Below, piece after piece: positions 11,024 through 23,100 of a stretch of DNA of 64,000 bases. The DNA comes from Lineus longissimus. Lineage: Eukaryota; Nemertea; Pilidiophora; Heteronemertea; Lineidae. Position 1 is the first letter of the stretch, and the number at the start of each line of letters is the position of its first letter. Both the position numbers and the translations under genes were made by a program. The notes below the pieces were generated by a model. That model saw nothing but the letters and a program-made list of their open reading frames with translations. It searched no databases and was not told where the DNA came from. Location: contig NC_088311.1 in NCBI RefSeq assembly GCF_910592395.1, positions 6,388,501-6,452,500 on the forward strand. Reading direction: 5' to 3'.

Positions 11024-14000
11024 CCTAAATTAAACCTTACAGACAGACATACAAGCAAATATAGATTATCTATGTGTCTAGATTTAATCTAAGCTTATAG
11101 ATTAATCTATACTTGATACAAGTGTGGTGCTACAGATATAGAAACTAAAACAGTAAAAAAAATTTAATTGATGTGACTAAATGTGAAGTGGGCTGCTATG
11201 CAGTTCAATGGATTTTGCTTTTGGTGCTTTGAATGAGGTAACCAGTTCCTAGATTTGACACATTTGATGCTGGGTAAGAGAGTTCTCAAAGTCCAAGCAG
11301 ATGTACAGAGGTTGTGAAGATAATTGCATCACAAAAAAAGCCGCCATTTTTGACATCAAATTCACGTCATGTGGCACATTTTGTCCCCTGTGTAACAGTA
11401 TGCAGTGGTGAGGTTTGGCAACACGGTCATTGACATGGATTGTATCCAAAGTGGATGTAGCAATGATGTCCGTGCTCAATCTGTTAAGATGATTCCCAGG
11501 ACGTAATGGAGGATATGACTTCTAAACACACGGGTGGGTCCCAGGCGATGGTCCATTCATGACGTCCGACAGGGAGAACTCTCATCAAAACTAGCCACAC
11601 CAGCCAAATCACTGTGGCATTAAAACATGACTGTCGGCCTGGGAGTCCTCTATATGCTGTGTTGTACTTGTGGCGCAGTTAAATTTGTACTATGTTGAAG
11701 AATTTTCAATTGATAAGACAATCAATTCACAGTATGATGTGTTAAACGACTTAGACTGTTGGAGGGTGAGTGAGGAGTGCCACTTGTTCTACACTTCCAA
11801 CTGGAACCTCTTGATTCAACCCTCATTGGCTTTGAAATGTTCTGCCAATGCCAAGTTGAAAACCTGGAAGGAAAAGGTGTTGACATTTGAGGTCTAAATC
11901 ATGTAGCAGTTGGTATACTCAGTATTCAGACAAATAAATGTTCTATGTGATTTTCATCATTATTACTGATAGGTCTCAATTATTAGTTTGCGTATATGTA
12001 AATATGTGATGAGTTTGTTAGCTGTATCCACTGGCCTGAATATATAACGGTATTATATTGAATATTCATACTTAAATGTACTATACAGTGGGTCCAAATA
12101 AGTACAGTTACCCTTGCATCTATCAGACTCGACTGGACCAGTAATTTTTGTTTGTTATATATCGAAAATCTTTTTGCCATTTTGACTCGGGACTTGTTAC
12201 TTGCAAAGATATGGTTAATGCGAGTCCGATATATGCAGTGTTTGCTTTATCTTGTTCAAGTGTCAGTGAGAAAACTATTGAATACAGCGTGGCAACATGT
12301 TTTCAAAGTAGTACTTTGTGGTCACATTTTCTCTCCTGATTACAACACCCTAACACCACTAGCCTGATTTTTTAGGATGACCGGACAAAATACCATTGTT
12401 GCAGCCCAGCCACGACACAGAACAAAGAAAACAATTGAAATTGGTTGAAACTGAACTTTGTTTAGAAAGAGTGTGTTAACTACAACCAAAGATGACCCAA
12501 TAATCTTGTCTCAGTCATACAGTACTTTTCTCACTGATTTGGTTTTCATATAGGCTGGCTGTATTAGGGAACTCCTACACGTCCAAATGTACAAACTGGA
12601 CCCTGGGTGGTTAACGTGCTTAGTGCTCATGTGCACGCCATAATTATGTATTCTCATGGCTGCGGAAACTGAAAATCAGATTGTATATGGATGTTTTTAT
12701 GTTATCAGACCAGGTGAAGCATTTCATTTCGAACTGGTCGCTGTTTTTGTGGCTTCCTTCTTTACATCCTTCCGCCTTGTTCAGATTATGAACTTGCCTG
12801 GAACACGGCCCGTTTTTTTCCTGATGGCTATTTTGAGATGGATATCGAATAATGAGTAGAGTCCGAAGTCTGATATATTTGGTATTGTGAATTAAAGACG
12901 AATCATGCCAACCCATTCCTATCAATGAATATAGTTCCATCACACAAAAAATGAGGCGGACTTCAATTGCCATCTCAAGCTTCAAAATCTTGGTGAAGGT
13001 GTTGAGCTGTTTTTTGGAACACACTGTAGAGTGAAATTCCTGTTGGTTTGATATATAAATTTGTATAAGTTCAACTACTGGGCAATGTGCGACAATTTTG
13101 ACATCCTGGTCATTGTTTCGGCATGGACTACATGTGTAACATTATGTCAAACTCCTCGCAGATGGGGGACATCAATATATATTTATGTACCGTAGTTGGG
13201 GCTTGTTGTTCATAACTGTTTGTTGGCTGTATGGGTATTAACGGAGAATGACTCTGGGTCTGTCTTCAGAGAAATTCTATAAAGCTGCTCAAGGTTATCT
13301 TCTCATATCGAGCTTTTGTCCCGAAAATATTAAAGGCCTATGTCATTCTTTTACAGTACTTTTCATCTTCTCTCTGTCCCTCAAATTAATTTAAAGAAAC
13401 ATTGCCAATATAGAGTAACCAGGCTTGTCAATGTGAGCTGTGAGGAGCGACCCACAATGAGAGTATTTCTATATCGTTGTACACATCTGCAATGTTAAAA
13501 TTTGTATTCAGTATGTGTTTAGATGACAGATATCCCAAATTAAATTTCAAATTCAAATTTTGAATGAATGGCGAGGGCCTTTTCGGTACATGTAGGTGCT
13601 TAGGCCTGTGGTAGATTTTTAGTAACGTTCCTAAAATGACGTTGATATAGTTTCAGCTACTGAACTATTCATGGGGGGAGGGGGATCAACCTAATCATGA
13701 AACCAAATTGGGAAGAAGTTATGAGTGTCTTCTTGCAAGCTTAAGTTTGAAAGAAATAATGGTCACCCAAAATTTATATGGCTAAAAATGATGTTCAGAT
13801 CAGTGTATGTTTCACTAAAAATTCTTTGATTTGCTGAAAAATGATATTCTATTTTGAGAATTCCATGTACCGGTGAGCGTAAATTGTTGGGGTGCAAAAT
13901 GTTACTCACTCTACAAACTGAGCTAAAGGGAAATTTTTCAAAGCTGGGCTAGTAGGAATGATGCCGCCATTTTAGAAGATCAAAATAAAATTCCAAAGAC

Positions 14001-15190
14001 GTTTTGCATTCTTGTTTGAGACGCAACAAGTAAGACCCATCCTACCAGTAGGCCTATGCGTTGTTCATGATGTTAAGACCACAAGCGGGACCGTTTCTAA
14101 AATATCAGGTTTTGCATTCTTGCCTGAAGCTGATCCCAGAGATATCTTGGTTTGCCATAACCAGCCAACCCACCTGAGTATATCAATGCGGACCCAGACA
14201 TTATTATTGTCAGTGTTGTTCTACTTCTCTTTATTTCGACCAGGAAGTTCACCGAGAATTATAAAGATAACCTTTTCTGCGACCACCATGCCACGAAAAA
14301 AAAACCCCTTGAAAATTATGGGTTGTGTTATGGCAGGCAAACAATTAAGGTCAGTCAAACAACTCGAAGTTCTTAAAGCGCAATTATAACAGTATTCTTT
14401 ACTGTATTATCAGACTTAAACTATTATTGTCTTCCAGACCTGGAAACTACAACGACTTTCAAATTGTGAAATTTTGTGAACTAAATCCCTTGTTCTGAGG
14501 TTGAAAAATCGCGAAACTTCCTCAGTAAATGTGTCATCAAGTGAAGGTGATAGACTTCACCGATTATGAATTAGCTCATCCCAACAATGAAGCTGTCCTC
14601 TACATGTTAATCATATGTTTACTACATTCTCGTACGATGTACTGTAAACTGCTTAGTTTTCACAGGCGTTTTATTTTTCACGAAAAACCCTAGATTTAGG
14701 GAGAAAAAAATAATGTTAATGGTAAAAAACGCAGGAAATTCTGTAATTTGCCCCCAAAAAACAATAATATTCGCAAATCACAAAAATGTAACTGTGCCAA
14801 AATTTTGCAGTTAACAGTGGGTTGAGTGGACTACATATCGCCCTTAAAGGGTTTCTATTGAACAGTCACTTCCTCTCAAAGGTAGTCAGGTATTTTTTGA
14901 GGTAAACCAATATCTTTATTCACCATCAGATGTAAATTGATTTTCTTCCTACACATGTAGTAGTAGTTGATTGCTTGTGTTAATTTTAGAGTAGTCGAAA
15001 CTGGTATGATTCATGAACAGCCATATATAATTTTTCATATCATGTTCAGAGTACAGTTATGAAGTATGTGTTGACATTGTGTTAACTTCCAGAATGAAAA
15101 GCAAATAAAGTTATTTTGGCATTCTAATTCTGGTTTTCTATTAGCTCTTCCTATCCTCTACCCCGCCCCTCCTTCCTTTGATTCATTTCA
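11024..15190. other. Gene-poor interval between DNAJC14 and the 45-bp array
   Basis: Only short ORFs occur (longest about 125 codons, 14012-14389). None has a domain, splice context or composition that looks coding. A half-copy of the AGAGTAACCAG motif lies at 13411-13429. AATAAA motifs occur near 11933 and 15105. No RNA gene or well-defined transposon was recognised. Confidence 0.5.
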
Positions 15191-15214
15191 GCTGCTATCG
15201 TGCCTTGACAACTT

Positions 15215-18115
15215 GTTTCAAGTTGTGAAAGACAGGGGACTACTGCTCCTGCTACACCAGCGGCAAGTTTTGAAAGACAGGGGGCCACTGCTCCTGCTTC
15301 AGCAGCAAGTTGTGAAAGACAGGGGCCACTGCTCTTGCTTCAGCAGCAAGTTGTGAAAGACAGGGGGCCACTGCTCCTGCTACACCAGCCGAAAGTTATG
15401 AAAGACAGGCCACAACTGTTCCTGCTACACCAGCCGCAAGTTGTGAAAGACAGGCTACAACTGCTCCTGCTACACCAGCCGCAGGTTGTGAAAGACAGGC
15501 TACAACTGCTCCTGCTACACCAGCCGCAAGTTGTGAAAGACAGGGGACAACTGCTCCTGCTACACCAGCCGCAGGTTGTGAAAGACAGGGGACTACTGCT
15601 TCTGCTACACCAGTCGCAAGTTGTGAAAGACAGGGGACAACTGCTCCTGCTACACCAGCCGCAGGTTGTGAAAGACAGGGGACAACTGCTCTTGCTACAG
15701 TCCGCCGCAAGAAGTGAAAGGCAGGAGGTGCCTGCTCCTGCTACACCAGTCGCAAGTTGTGAAAGACAGGGAACTAATGCTCCTGCTACACATGTCACAA
15801 GTTGTAAAAGACAGGAGGCAGCTGCCCCTGTCACAAGTTGTAAAAGACAGGAGGCAGCTGCCCCTGTTATACCAACTGCAGGTGTGGAAGACAGGCTACA
15901 CCTGCTCCTGCTGCACCAGCCGCAAGTTTCGAAAGACAGGGGACAACTGCCCCTGCTACACCAACCGCAGGTTGTGAAAACAGGGGACAACTGCTTCTGC
16001 TACACCTGCCGCAAGAAGTGAAAGACAGGACGCTCCTGCTCCTGATACACCAGTCAAAAGTTGTGAAAGACAGGGACAACTGCTCTTGCTACAGTCAGCC
16101 GCAAGAAGTGAAAGGCAAGTGGTGCCTGCTCCTGCTACACCAGTCGCAAGTTGTTGAAGGTCGGAGGCTCCTGCTCCTGCTACACCAGTCGCAAGTTGTG
16201 AAAGACCAGGGGACTACTGCCCCTGCTACACCAGCCGCAAGTTGTGAAAGACAGGGGACTGATGCTCTTGCTACAGTCAGCCGCAAGAAGTGAAAGACAG
16301 GAGGCTCCTGCTCCTGCTACACTAGTCGCAAGTTGTGAAAGACCAGGTGACTAATGATCCTGACACACCAGCCTCAAGTAGTGAAAGACAGGGGACTACT
16401 GCTTCTGCTACACCACAGCAAGATGTGAAAGACAGCGGACTACTGATTCTGCTACACCAGCAGCAAGATGTGAAAGACAGGTGACAACTGCCACGGCTAC
16501 ACTAGCTGAAGTTGTGAAAGACAGGGGGCCACTGCTCAGAGTTGTGAAAAACCAAGGGACTACCTCTCCTGCTACACCAGCCGCAAGTTGTGAAATACAG
16601 GGGACTGATGCTCCTGCTACACCAGTCACAAGTTGTGAAAGACAAGGGACAACTGCTCTTGCTACAGTCAGCCGCAAGAAGTGAAAGGCAAGAGATGCCT
16701 GCTTCTGCTACACCAGTCGCAAGTAATGAAAGACAGGGGACTGCTGCTTCTGCTACACCAGTCACAAGTTGTGAAAGACAAGGGACAACTGCTCTTGCTA
16801 CAGTCAGCCGCAAGAAGTGAAAGGCAAGAGATGCCTGCTTCTGCTACACCAGTCGCAAGTAATGAAAGACAGGGGGCTGCTGCTTCTGCTACACCAGTCA
16901 CAAGTTGTGAAAGACACGGGACTACAGCTCCTGCTACACCAGCTGAAGTTGTGAAAGACATGGGGCCACTGCTCAGAGTTGTGAAAGACCAAGGGATTTA
17001 CTGATCCTGCTACACCAGCCGCAAGTTGTGAAAGACAGGGAACAACTGCCCCTGTTACACCAGCCGCAAGTTGTGAAAGACAGGGGACAACTGCCCCTGT
17101 TACACCAGCCGCAGGTTGTGAAAACAGGGGACAACTGCTTCTGCTACACCTGCCGCAAGAAGTGAAAGACAGGAGACTCTTGCTCCTGCTTCACCAGTTA
17201 CAAGTTGTGAAAGACAGGGACAACTACTCTTGCTACAGTCAGTCGCAAGAAGTGAAAGGCAGTAGGTGCCTGCTCCTGCTACACCAGTCGCAAGTTGTGA
17301 AAGACAGGGAACTAATGCTCCTGCTACACATGTCACAAGTTGTGAAAGACAGGGGACAACTACCCCTGTTACACCAGCCGCAGGTTGTGAAAGACAGGGG
17401 ACAACTGCTCCTGCTACACCAGCCGCAGGTTGTGAAAGACAGGGGACAACTGCTTCTGCTACACCTGCCGCAAGAAGTGAAAGACAGGAGGTGCCTGCTC
17501 CTGCTACACCAGTCGCAAGTTGTGAAAGACAGGGGACTAATGCTCCTGCTACACCTGTCACAAGTTGTGAAAGACAGGGGACAACTACCCCTGTTACACC
17601 AGCCTCAGGTTGTGAAAGACAGGGGACAACTGCTTCTGCTACACCTGCCGCAAGTTGTGAAAGACTGGGGACTACTGCTTCTGCTACACTAGTCGCAAGT
17701 TGTGAAAGACAGGGGACTAATGCTCCTGCTACACCAGCCGCGAGGAGAACTGCTCCTGCTACACCATCTGCAGTTGTGAATGACAGGGGGCCACTGCTCG
17801 AAGTTGTGAAAGACCAAGGGACTAATGCTCCTGCTACACCAGCCATAAGTTGTTAAAGACAGGGCCCTCATGCTCCTGCTTCACCTGCCACAAGTTGTGA
17901 AAGACAGGGGACTACTGCTTCTGCTGCACAAGCCGTAGGTTGTGAAAGCCAGCGAACTAATGCTCCTGCTGCACCAGTCGCAAGTTGTAAAAGACAGGGG
18001 ACTAATGCTCCTGCTACACCAGCCGCAAGTTGTGAAAGACAGGGGACTACTGCTTTTGCTACACCAGTCGCACGTTGTGGAAGACATTGGTTCACTGCTC
18101 CTGCTACAGCAGCTG
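15215..18115 (+). repeat. 45-bp minisatellite array, long arm
   Basis: About 60 or more head-to-tail copies of a 45-bp unit (acaccagccgcaagttgtga followed by aagacaggggacaactgctcctgct). Some units are 44 bp or otherwise length-variant, which shifts reading frame between blocks. Higher-order variants recur, for example the cagtcagccgcaagaagtga block. The consensus lacks stop codons in several frames on both strands. The intended-looking frame gives TPAASCERQGTTAPA, but it is interrupted repeatedly. Neighbour: the same unit in opposite orientation at 18985-19577. No flanking gene is clearly joined to it. Confidence 0.95.
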
Positions 18116-18139
18116 TGCCTGTCTTCATATATCCACTGA

Positions 18140-18965
18140 TATAGAAGCTCTACCAAAGGCTTCGGAAGGGTTGTAATGTTGTTCCAGGTACTTGAGCTAC
18201 CTCAGATATGTGAGCTACTTCAAGTAAGCAAGCACAATCGTCCCTGAAATAGGCTATTTGAGTTGTCTCTAAGGTCAGGTTGTGCCAAGTCAAGTGTACA
18301 GTGAGACCCAAGCTCTACCAAGGCTGCAGAATGGTTTTGATGTTGTCCCAGGTACATGAGCTACCTCAGATACTTGAAATAAGCAAGCACAATCGTCCTT
18401 GAACTAGGCTCTTGTATCTCAATGATCAGGTTGTGCCTGTCTTCAAGTGTGCAGTGACGCAGAAGCTATACCAAAGGCTACAGAAGGGTTTTAATGTTGC
18501 TCAAGGTACATGAGCTACCTCAGATACATGAGCTACTTTAACTAAGCAAGGACAAACGTCCTTGAAGAAGGCCACTCGAGTTGTCGCAATGGTTAAAGTG
18601 TACAGCAAGGTAGAAGCTCTACCAAAGGCTTCAGAAGGGTTTTGATGTTGCTCAAGGTACATGAGCTACCTCAGATACGTGAGCTACTTTAACTAAGCAA
18701 GGACAAACGTCCTTGAAGAAGGCTACTCGAGTTGTCGCAATGGTTAAAATGTACAGCAAGGTAGAAGCTCTACCAAAGGCTTCAGAAGGGTTTTGATGTT
18801 GTTCTTGGTTCATGAGCTACCTCAAATATTTCGAATAGGCAAGCACAAACGTCCTTGAAGTAGGATGCTTGAGTTATCTCAATGCTCAGGTTGTACCAGT
18901 CTTGGAAGTGTGCAGCAAGACAGAACTTCAGAAGGGTTCTGATGTTGTTTCTGGTACATGAGCTT
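18140..18965 (+). repeat. 151-bp tandem repeat between the two 45-bp arrays
   Basis: Five copies starting near 18144, 18311, 18463, 18614 and 18765, plus a truncated copy from about 18920. The spacing of the best copies is exactly 151 bp. Each begins aagctctaccaaaggcttca and contains ggtacatgagctacctcaga and acaaacgtccttgaagaagg. The copies at 18463 and 18614 are nearly identical. No ORF of note. The truncated sixth copy resumes on the far side of the inverted 45-bp array, at about 19578. Confidence 0.9.
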
Positions 18966-18984
18966 CAAGTTGGCAAGCAGGGGG

Positions 18985-19577
18985 CAGTTGTCCCGTCTAT
19001 CACAACTTGTGACAGGTGTAACAGGGGCAGTTGTCCCCTGTCTTTCACAACTTGTGACAGGTGTAGCAGGAGGATCAGTCCCCTGTCTTTCACAACTTGC
19101 GGCTGGTGTAACAGGGGCAGTTGTCCCCTGTCTTTCACAACCTGCGGCTGGTGTAACAGGGGCAGTTGTCCCCTGTCTTTCACAACCTGCGGCTGGTGTA
19201 ACAGGGGCAGTTGTCCCCTGTCTTTCACAACTTGTGACAGGTGTAGCAGGAGCAGTAGCCCCCTGTCTTTCACAACTTGCGGCTGGTGTAACAGGGGCAG
19301 TTGTCCCCTGTCTTTCACAACTTGTGACAGGTATAGCAGGAGTAGTAGTCCCCTGTCTTTCACAACTTGCGGCTGGTGTAACAGGGGCAGTTGTCCCCTG
19401 TCTTTCACAACTTGTGACATTTGTAGCAGGAGCAGTTGTCCCCTGTCTTTCACAACTTGTGACAGGTGTAGCAGGAGGATCAGTCCCCTGTCTTTCACAA
19501 CTTGCGGCTGGTGTAACAGGGGCAGTTGTCCCCTGTCTTTCACAACCTGCGGCTGGTGTAGCAGGAGCAGGAGCCTC
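18985..19577 (-). repeat. 45-bp minisatellite array, short inverted arm
   Basis: About 13 copies of the same 45-bp unit as 15215-18115, in reverse complement (tgtcccctgtctttcacaac). On the minus strand one frame stays open for 237 codons (19592-18879), reading TPAASCERQGTTAPV-type repeats. Other frames on both strands are also open over the same span, so openness is not evidence of coding. The array sits inside a copy of the 151-bp repeat: left flank ..ggcaagca, right flank cacaaacgtcc... Confidence 0.93.
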
Positions 19578-19660
19578 CTCACAAACGTCCATAAGTAGGT
19601 TACTTGAGTTGCCTCAATAGATTACTTTGGGTCTTGAAGTGTTCAGCAAGAGAGGAGCTC
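19578..19660 (+). repeat. Second half of the interrupted 151-bp unit
   Basis: The segment cacaaacgtccataagtagg..cttgagttgcctcaat..gtgttcagcaag..ggagctc matches the right half of the 151-bp unit (for example 18849-18930). Its left half ends at about 18978. The short 45-bp array lies between the two halves. Confidence 0.75.
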
Positions 19661-19791
19661 ACTCCAGAGACACAACCTGGCAGTTTCGTATGTTGATAGT
19701 TGTCACACGATGACAGTTCAACCAATCAAGTCCACCAGAGGTGGTGTTAGTAAAATGAAGAAAAATGACCTTGTGTTTTTATCAAGATTTT

Positions 19792-19797
19792 TTTATT
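19792..19797 (-). terminator. Candidate poly(A) signal for RIOK1
   Basis: AATAAA on the minus strand, about 310 bp downstream of the RIOK1 stop codon. It fits a short 3' UTR. Confidence 0.5.
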
Positions 19798-20106
19798 ATA
19801 ACCCAATATTGGCTATACTATTCAATCAGCATGATAACCTTTTATATATTACAGCGTAAATCCAAGGAAGACGAACAGTCAATACCAGCAATTTACTCAA
19901 TATGTAAGAGAGCCCTATGACTACCATTCCTCCCAAACCTATCTCCAAAATACTGATTCGCGGAATTGAATATTCATTTGTACAACTCCATAAACAAGTC
20001 GGTATAAATCAGTTGAGTTAGCACCACAAAAACTGTCCATCAGCAGGAAGATGTCTCAAATGCAATGTAATCAACTTTTAACAGTCACTGAAATTGTCCA
20101 CGACAA

Positions 20107-23100
20107 TCACTTCTTTCCTTTTCCCGTTTTTGAAGTTTTCTCCTTCCTCTTCTTGACGTGTTTCGGCATCTTGTCCTTCCGCTTCTCTCGCTGGGCATCC
20201 TTCACTACTTTCTTGCGTTCCTATCGAGAGAAAAACACGTGCATCATAAGGGCAAAAATCACCATATCACAATAGCATCTCCAACTTATCTTTATATAGT
20301 TGTACATAATCTTTCCGGCAGACATACATGTAGTCATATTCATACTGTGCTGGATGTTAAGAAGTTAATATCTAGATCATAGAATCAGACCAACATTCTT
20401 CAGCCTTAATGAACTGGCTTCATGAGGGAGGGCACAAGTTACATTTTACTCACTCTTCTCGTATTTGGCGATTCCCCTCTGATTCGGGTATTGTTTGTTT
20501 TGGAGTTGTCTGAGTTCTCTTCCTCGCTGTCATCTTCACCTCCCGAATCCGACACTGACCACGCTTCACTTTTAGAATCTTCATCATCGCCCTCGCCTCC
20601 ACCTGAAGATGCTTCCAGCAGAGCAGGCGCCTGAAATATTGATCACATAAATGAAGTTGTGGTGATTTGAATCTGCCAGGGGGCACAGTCACCAATGTAG
20701 CTTTTTAGTTCTCACAAGGAGGTTGGTTCTGAATTCCAGAAAAGAAATTAAGTATTAGGTGAGTTGATTTCAAGTTCTGTTGACCTAAGTATCTGACCTT
20801 GTTATAGCATAGAATTGGTTTCTAAACTGTGCTAGATAGTATCAACGTTGTTAAAATATCTCTTAGGGCTGGGGCCGAACTGTTTCTGAAACTTTCCAAC
20901 GGTTGCAACGCTGAAAGAGAAAATATTTGCTTACCTCTTGGGTACCCGTTAAATTCTGTTTCATTCCAGTGACAGTGTGATATAGGATCTGGAAAAGAAA
21001 ACCAAGCGCATCACAAAAGAACAGCTATCCACCTGATGCCCAGTGCCAACTAAACTACCAATACTTGCTGACTACCATTACCAAGGCAAAGGCTTGTAAA
21101 GAACAAGGATGCCAAAATGATCAAGCGGCCATGTCTCTCTAGACTCTTACAGCTGATAAACATGTTTGGATCAGGATTGATGACAGACACAGCATCAGTA
21201 CTTACGTCTCCCATTTGACCTTTCTGTGCTCTCTTTAGGTCTCTTTCAATGTCCACAACATCATCAAGGGTACGGGGGATAAACGAATGCTTAAAAACCT
21301 GAAGATGACAAGAAAGACACATGGATTTGTATTGCTCCTGAATTGAGTTAGACCATAGTGAAAGGGCCTCCCGGTAACATTATTAGGAAGGTTATACTTC
21401 AGACAGGCTGAGCATACTTAAGCATAAACTCATCACTATACTTAAAATTCGTTCATTTTCGTTACCCTAGATATTAGCAAAAATGATCTTCTCAGACATG
21501 CAGTATTGCAAAACAGACTACAAGAAAGAATGAAGAGGTCAATAACAATTTTGCAACTGAAACATGGCAGTGACTAGATTTTCTTACCTCTTCATCAATT
21601 TTTTCCTGTTCAGTGATATCATCTATTGTTCTATGTGAGGTGACCTCCATGATTTTATCAAGATAGTCGTCAGCGTTATCAGTGGTTATACTAGGGTCGG
21701 TAATGTAGTCAAATAATTCTCTAACCGTCATTGTGGAGACACCGTTCTTTCTAAAATAATCTGAAAGGGAAGTATGCTTTGAGTGACTGATAGCTTACTC
21801 ACTTTCAAGATACTAAGATCGCTCAGGCATGTCTTCCAAATTAAGCAAGAGAGCATCCAACGGACTGCCCCAAATGTGGGACGGACCCTTGACTGCCCAA
21901 AGGCCACATGTCAAAGGAACATGACAACTGATTAATCACACATAGACTAGTTCAATTTACAAACTGGCTACTATCAAATTAAGCCATGCCTGAAAAGAAA
22001 TTGAGGATTGTCTTACCATTTATATTTGTGCAATCCTTCCTGAGAAATTCCAAGGCACATGGATGGTCGTGTTCCACCGACTGGGAGACATCTATCACAT
22101 ACAGTTTACCCTCATGATACCTGAAACAGACCAAGGAATGGTTATGTTCTTTTGAAAGGTGGAGCTGTATCATCAAACTCTAGCGGTTGAGTTGTCATAC
22201 TATGATCCAAGCAATTGTGGTTCAATATGAGCACACGCCACCTATGATTGTGGTCAGATACGATTGCTCTTTAAAAGAGGCATTTTGCTTGTAGCCTCAG
22301 CCACAGAAAGCAAAGACCCCATCCAAGTAAGATTTATGAGCAGCTTATAACAAACTCCTCCTTCCTGATCTTAGACCAAAGATGAGGCCCAATTGCGCAA
22401 GAGTGTGGCAGTAGAGGTTCTCTTGAGGAAAGAGGGAAACTTACAACATGTTATATTCACTGAGATCCGCATGGACAAGTCGACATTCATGATACAAGGT
22501 CCTCATCATCTGAATACAGTCAAGATATAACTCCCTAGACTTTGACTCTGATATATCGACATCTTTTAGTAATGGAGCTGGCCTGTGAAGAAAAAAAGTG
22601 TCTAAGTGTTCATATCTTTAATTAGTGCACTGATTGCTGTATAAACGATGAGGCACATTTCTTAATGTCTGCTCTTTGCAAAGCCTTCTTTTGGAATGCT
22701 CACATTTCAAGGGAACCAAAAAGCTGTGGGAGTTGGAGCAGGGCACTTCCACTTTTCTGCGCTAACAAAGTCCTGGTTTGTCTCCTCACCACCAAACACT
22801 ATGCTTAAAATCAGTGAGTAATCATGACTGATACTGATATATAGGTTGCAGTAAAAGGCTAGTGAGTGACATAATGTCGAATTACAAGCACCTGGGGAGG
22901 TGTCTGAGGGAGTGAGTTCCCCCATATCTACCGGTACTCACCAACCCTCAGTTCCTATAAAGTCCATAACAAGAACATGACTCCTCAGTATCACAGGCTC
23001 TGGACACAGTATGTGAGACTGGTGAATTCTGCAACGAAGAAAGAAACAATTCAACAATGATCCACCAAATCGCAACCCAGAGTCCATGATAAACTGCCGA

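Noticed and set aside
14012-14389. 125-codon plus ORF
   Set aside because: No recognisable motif, uneven composition, no flanking splice signals that extend it, and gene-poor surroundings.
15335-17856. Long ORFs on both strands through the 45-bp array (up to about 248 codons)
   Set aside because: The unit simply lacks stop codons in several frames. Overlapping ORFs are open in at least four frames, and 1-base length variants move the frame between blocks.
15215-19577. CRISPR-like array
   Set aside because: Units are contiguous 45-bp tandem copies without unique spacers, in a eukaryotic genome.
18882-19620. Plus-strand ORFs of 220-238 codons through the inverted short array (SFTTCGWCNRGSCPL-type, Cys-rich)
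   Set aside because: They are the antisense and off-frame readings of the same repeat. A cysteine-rich look follows from the unit sequence and carries no start, splice or signal-peptide context.
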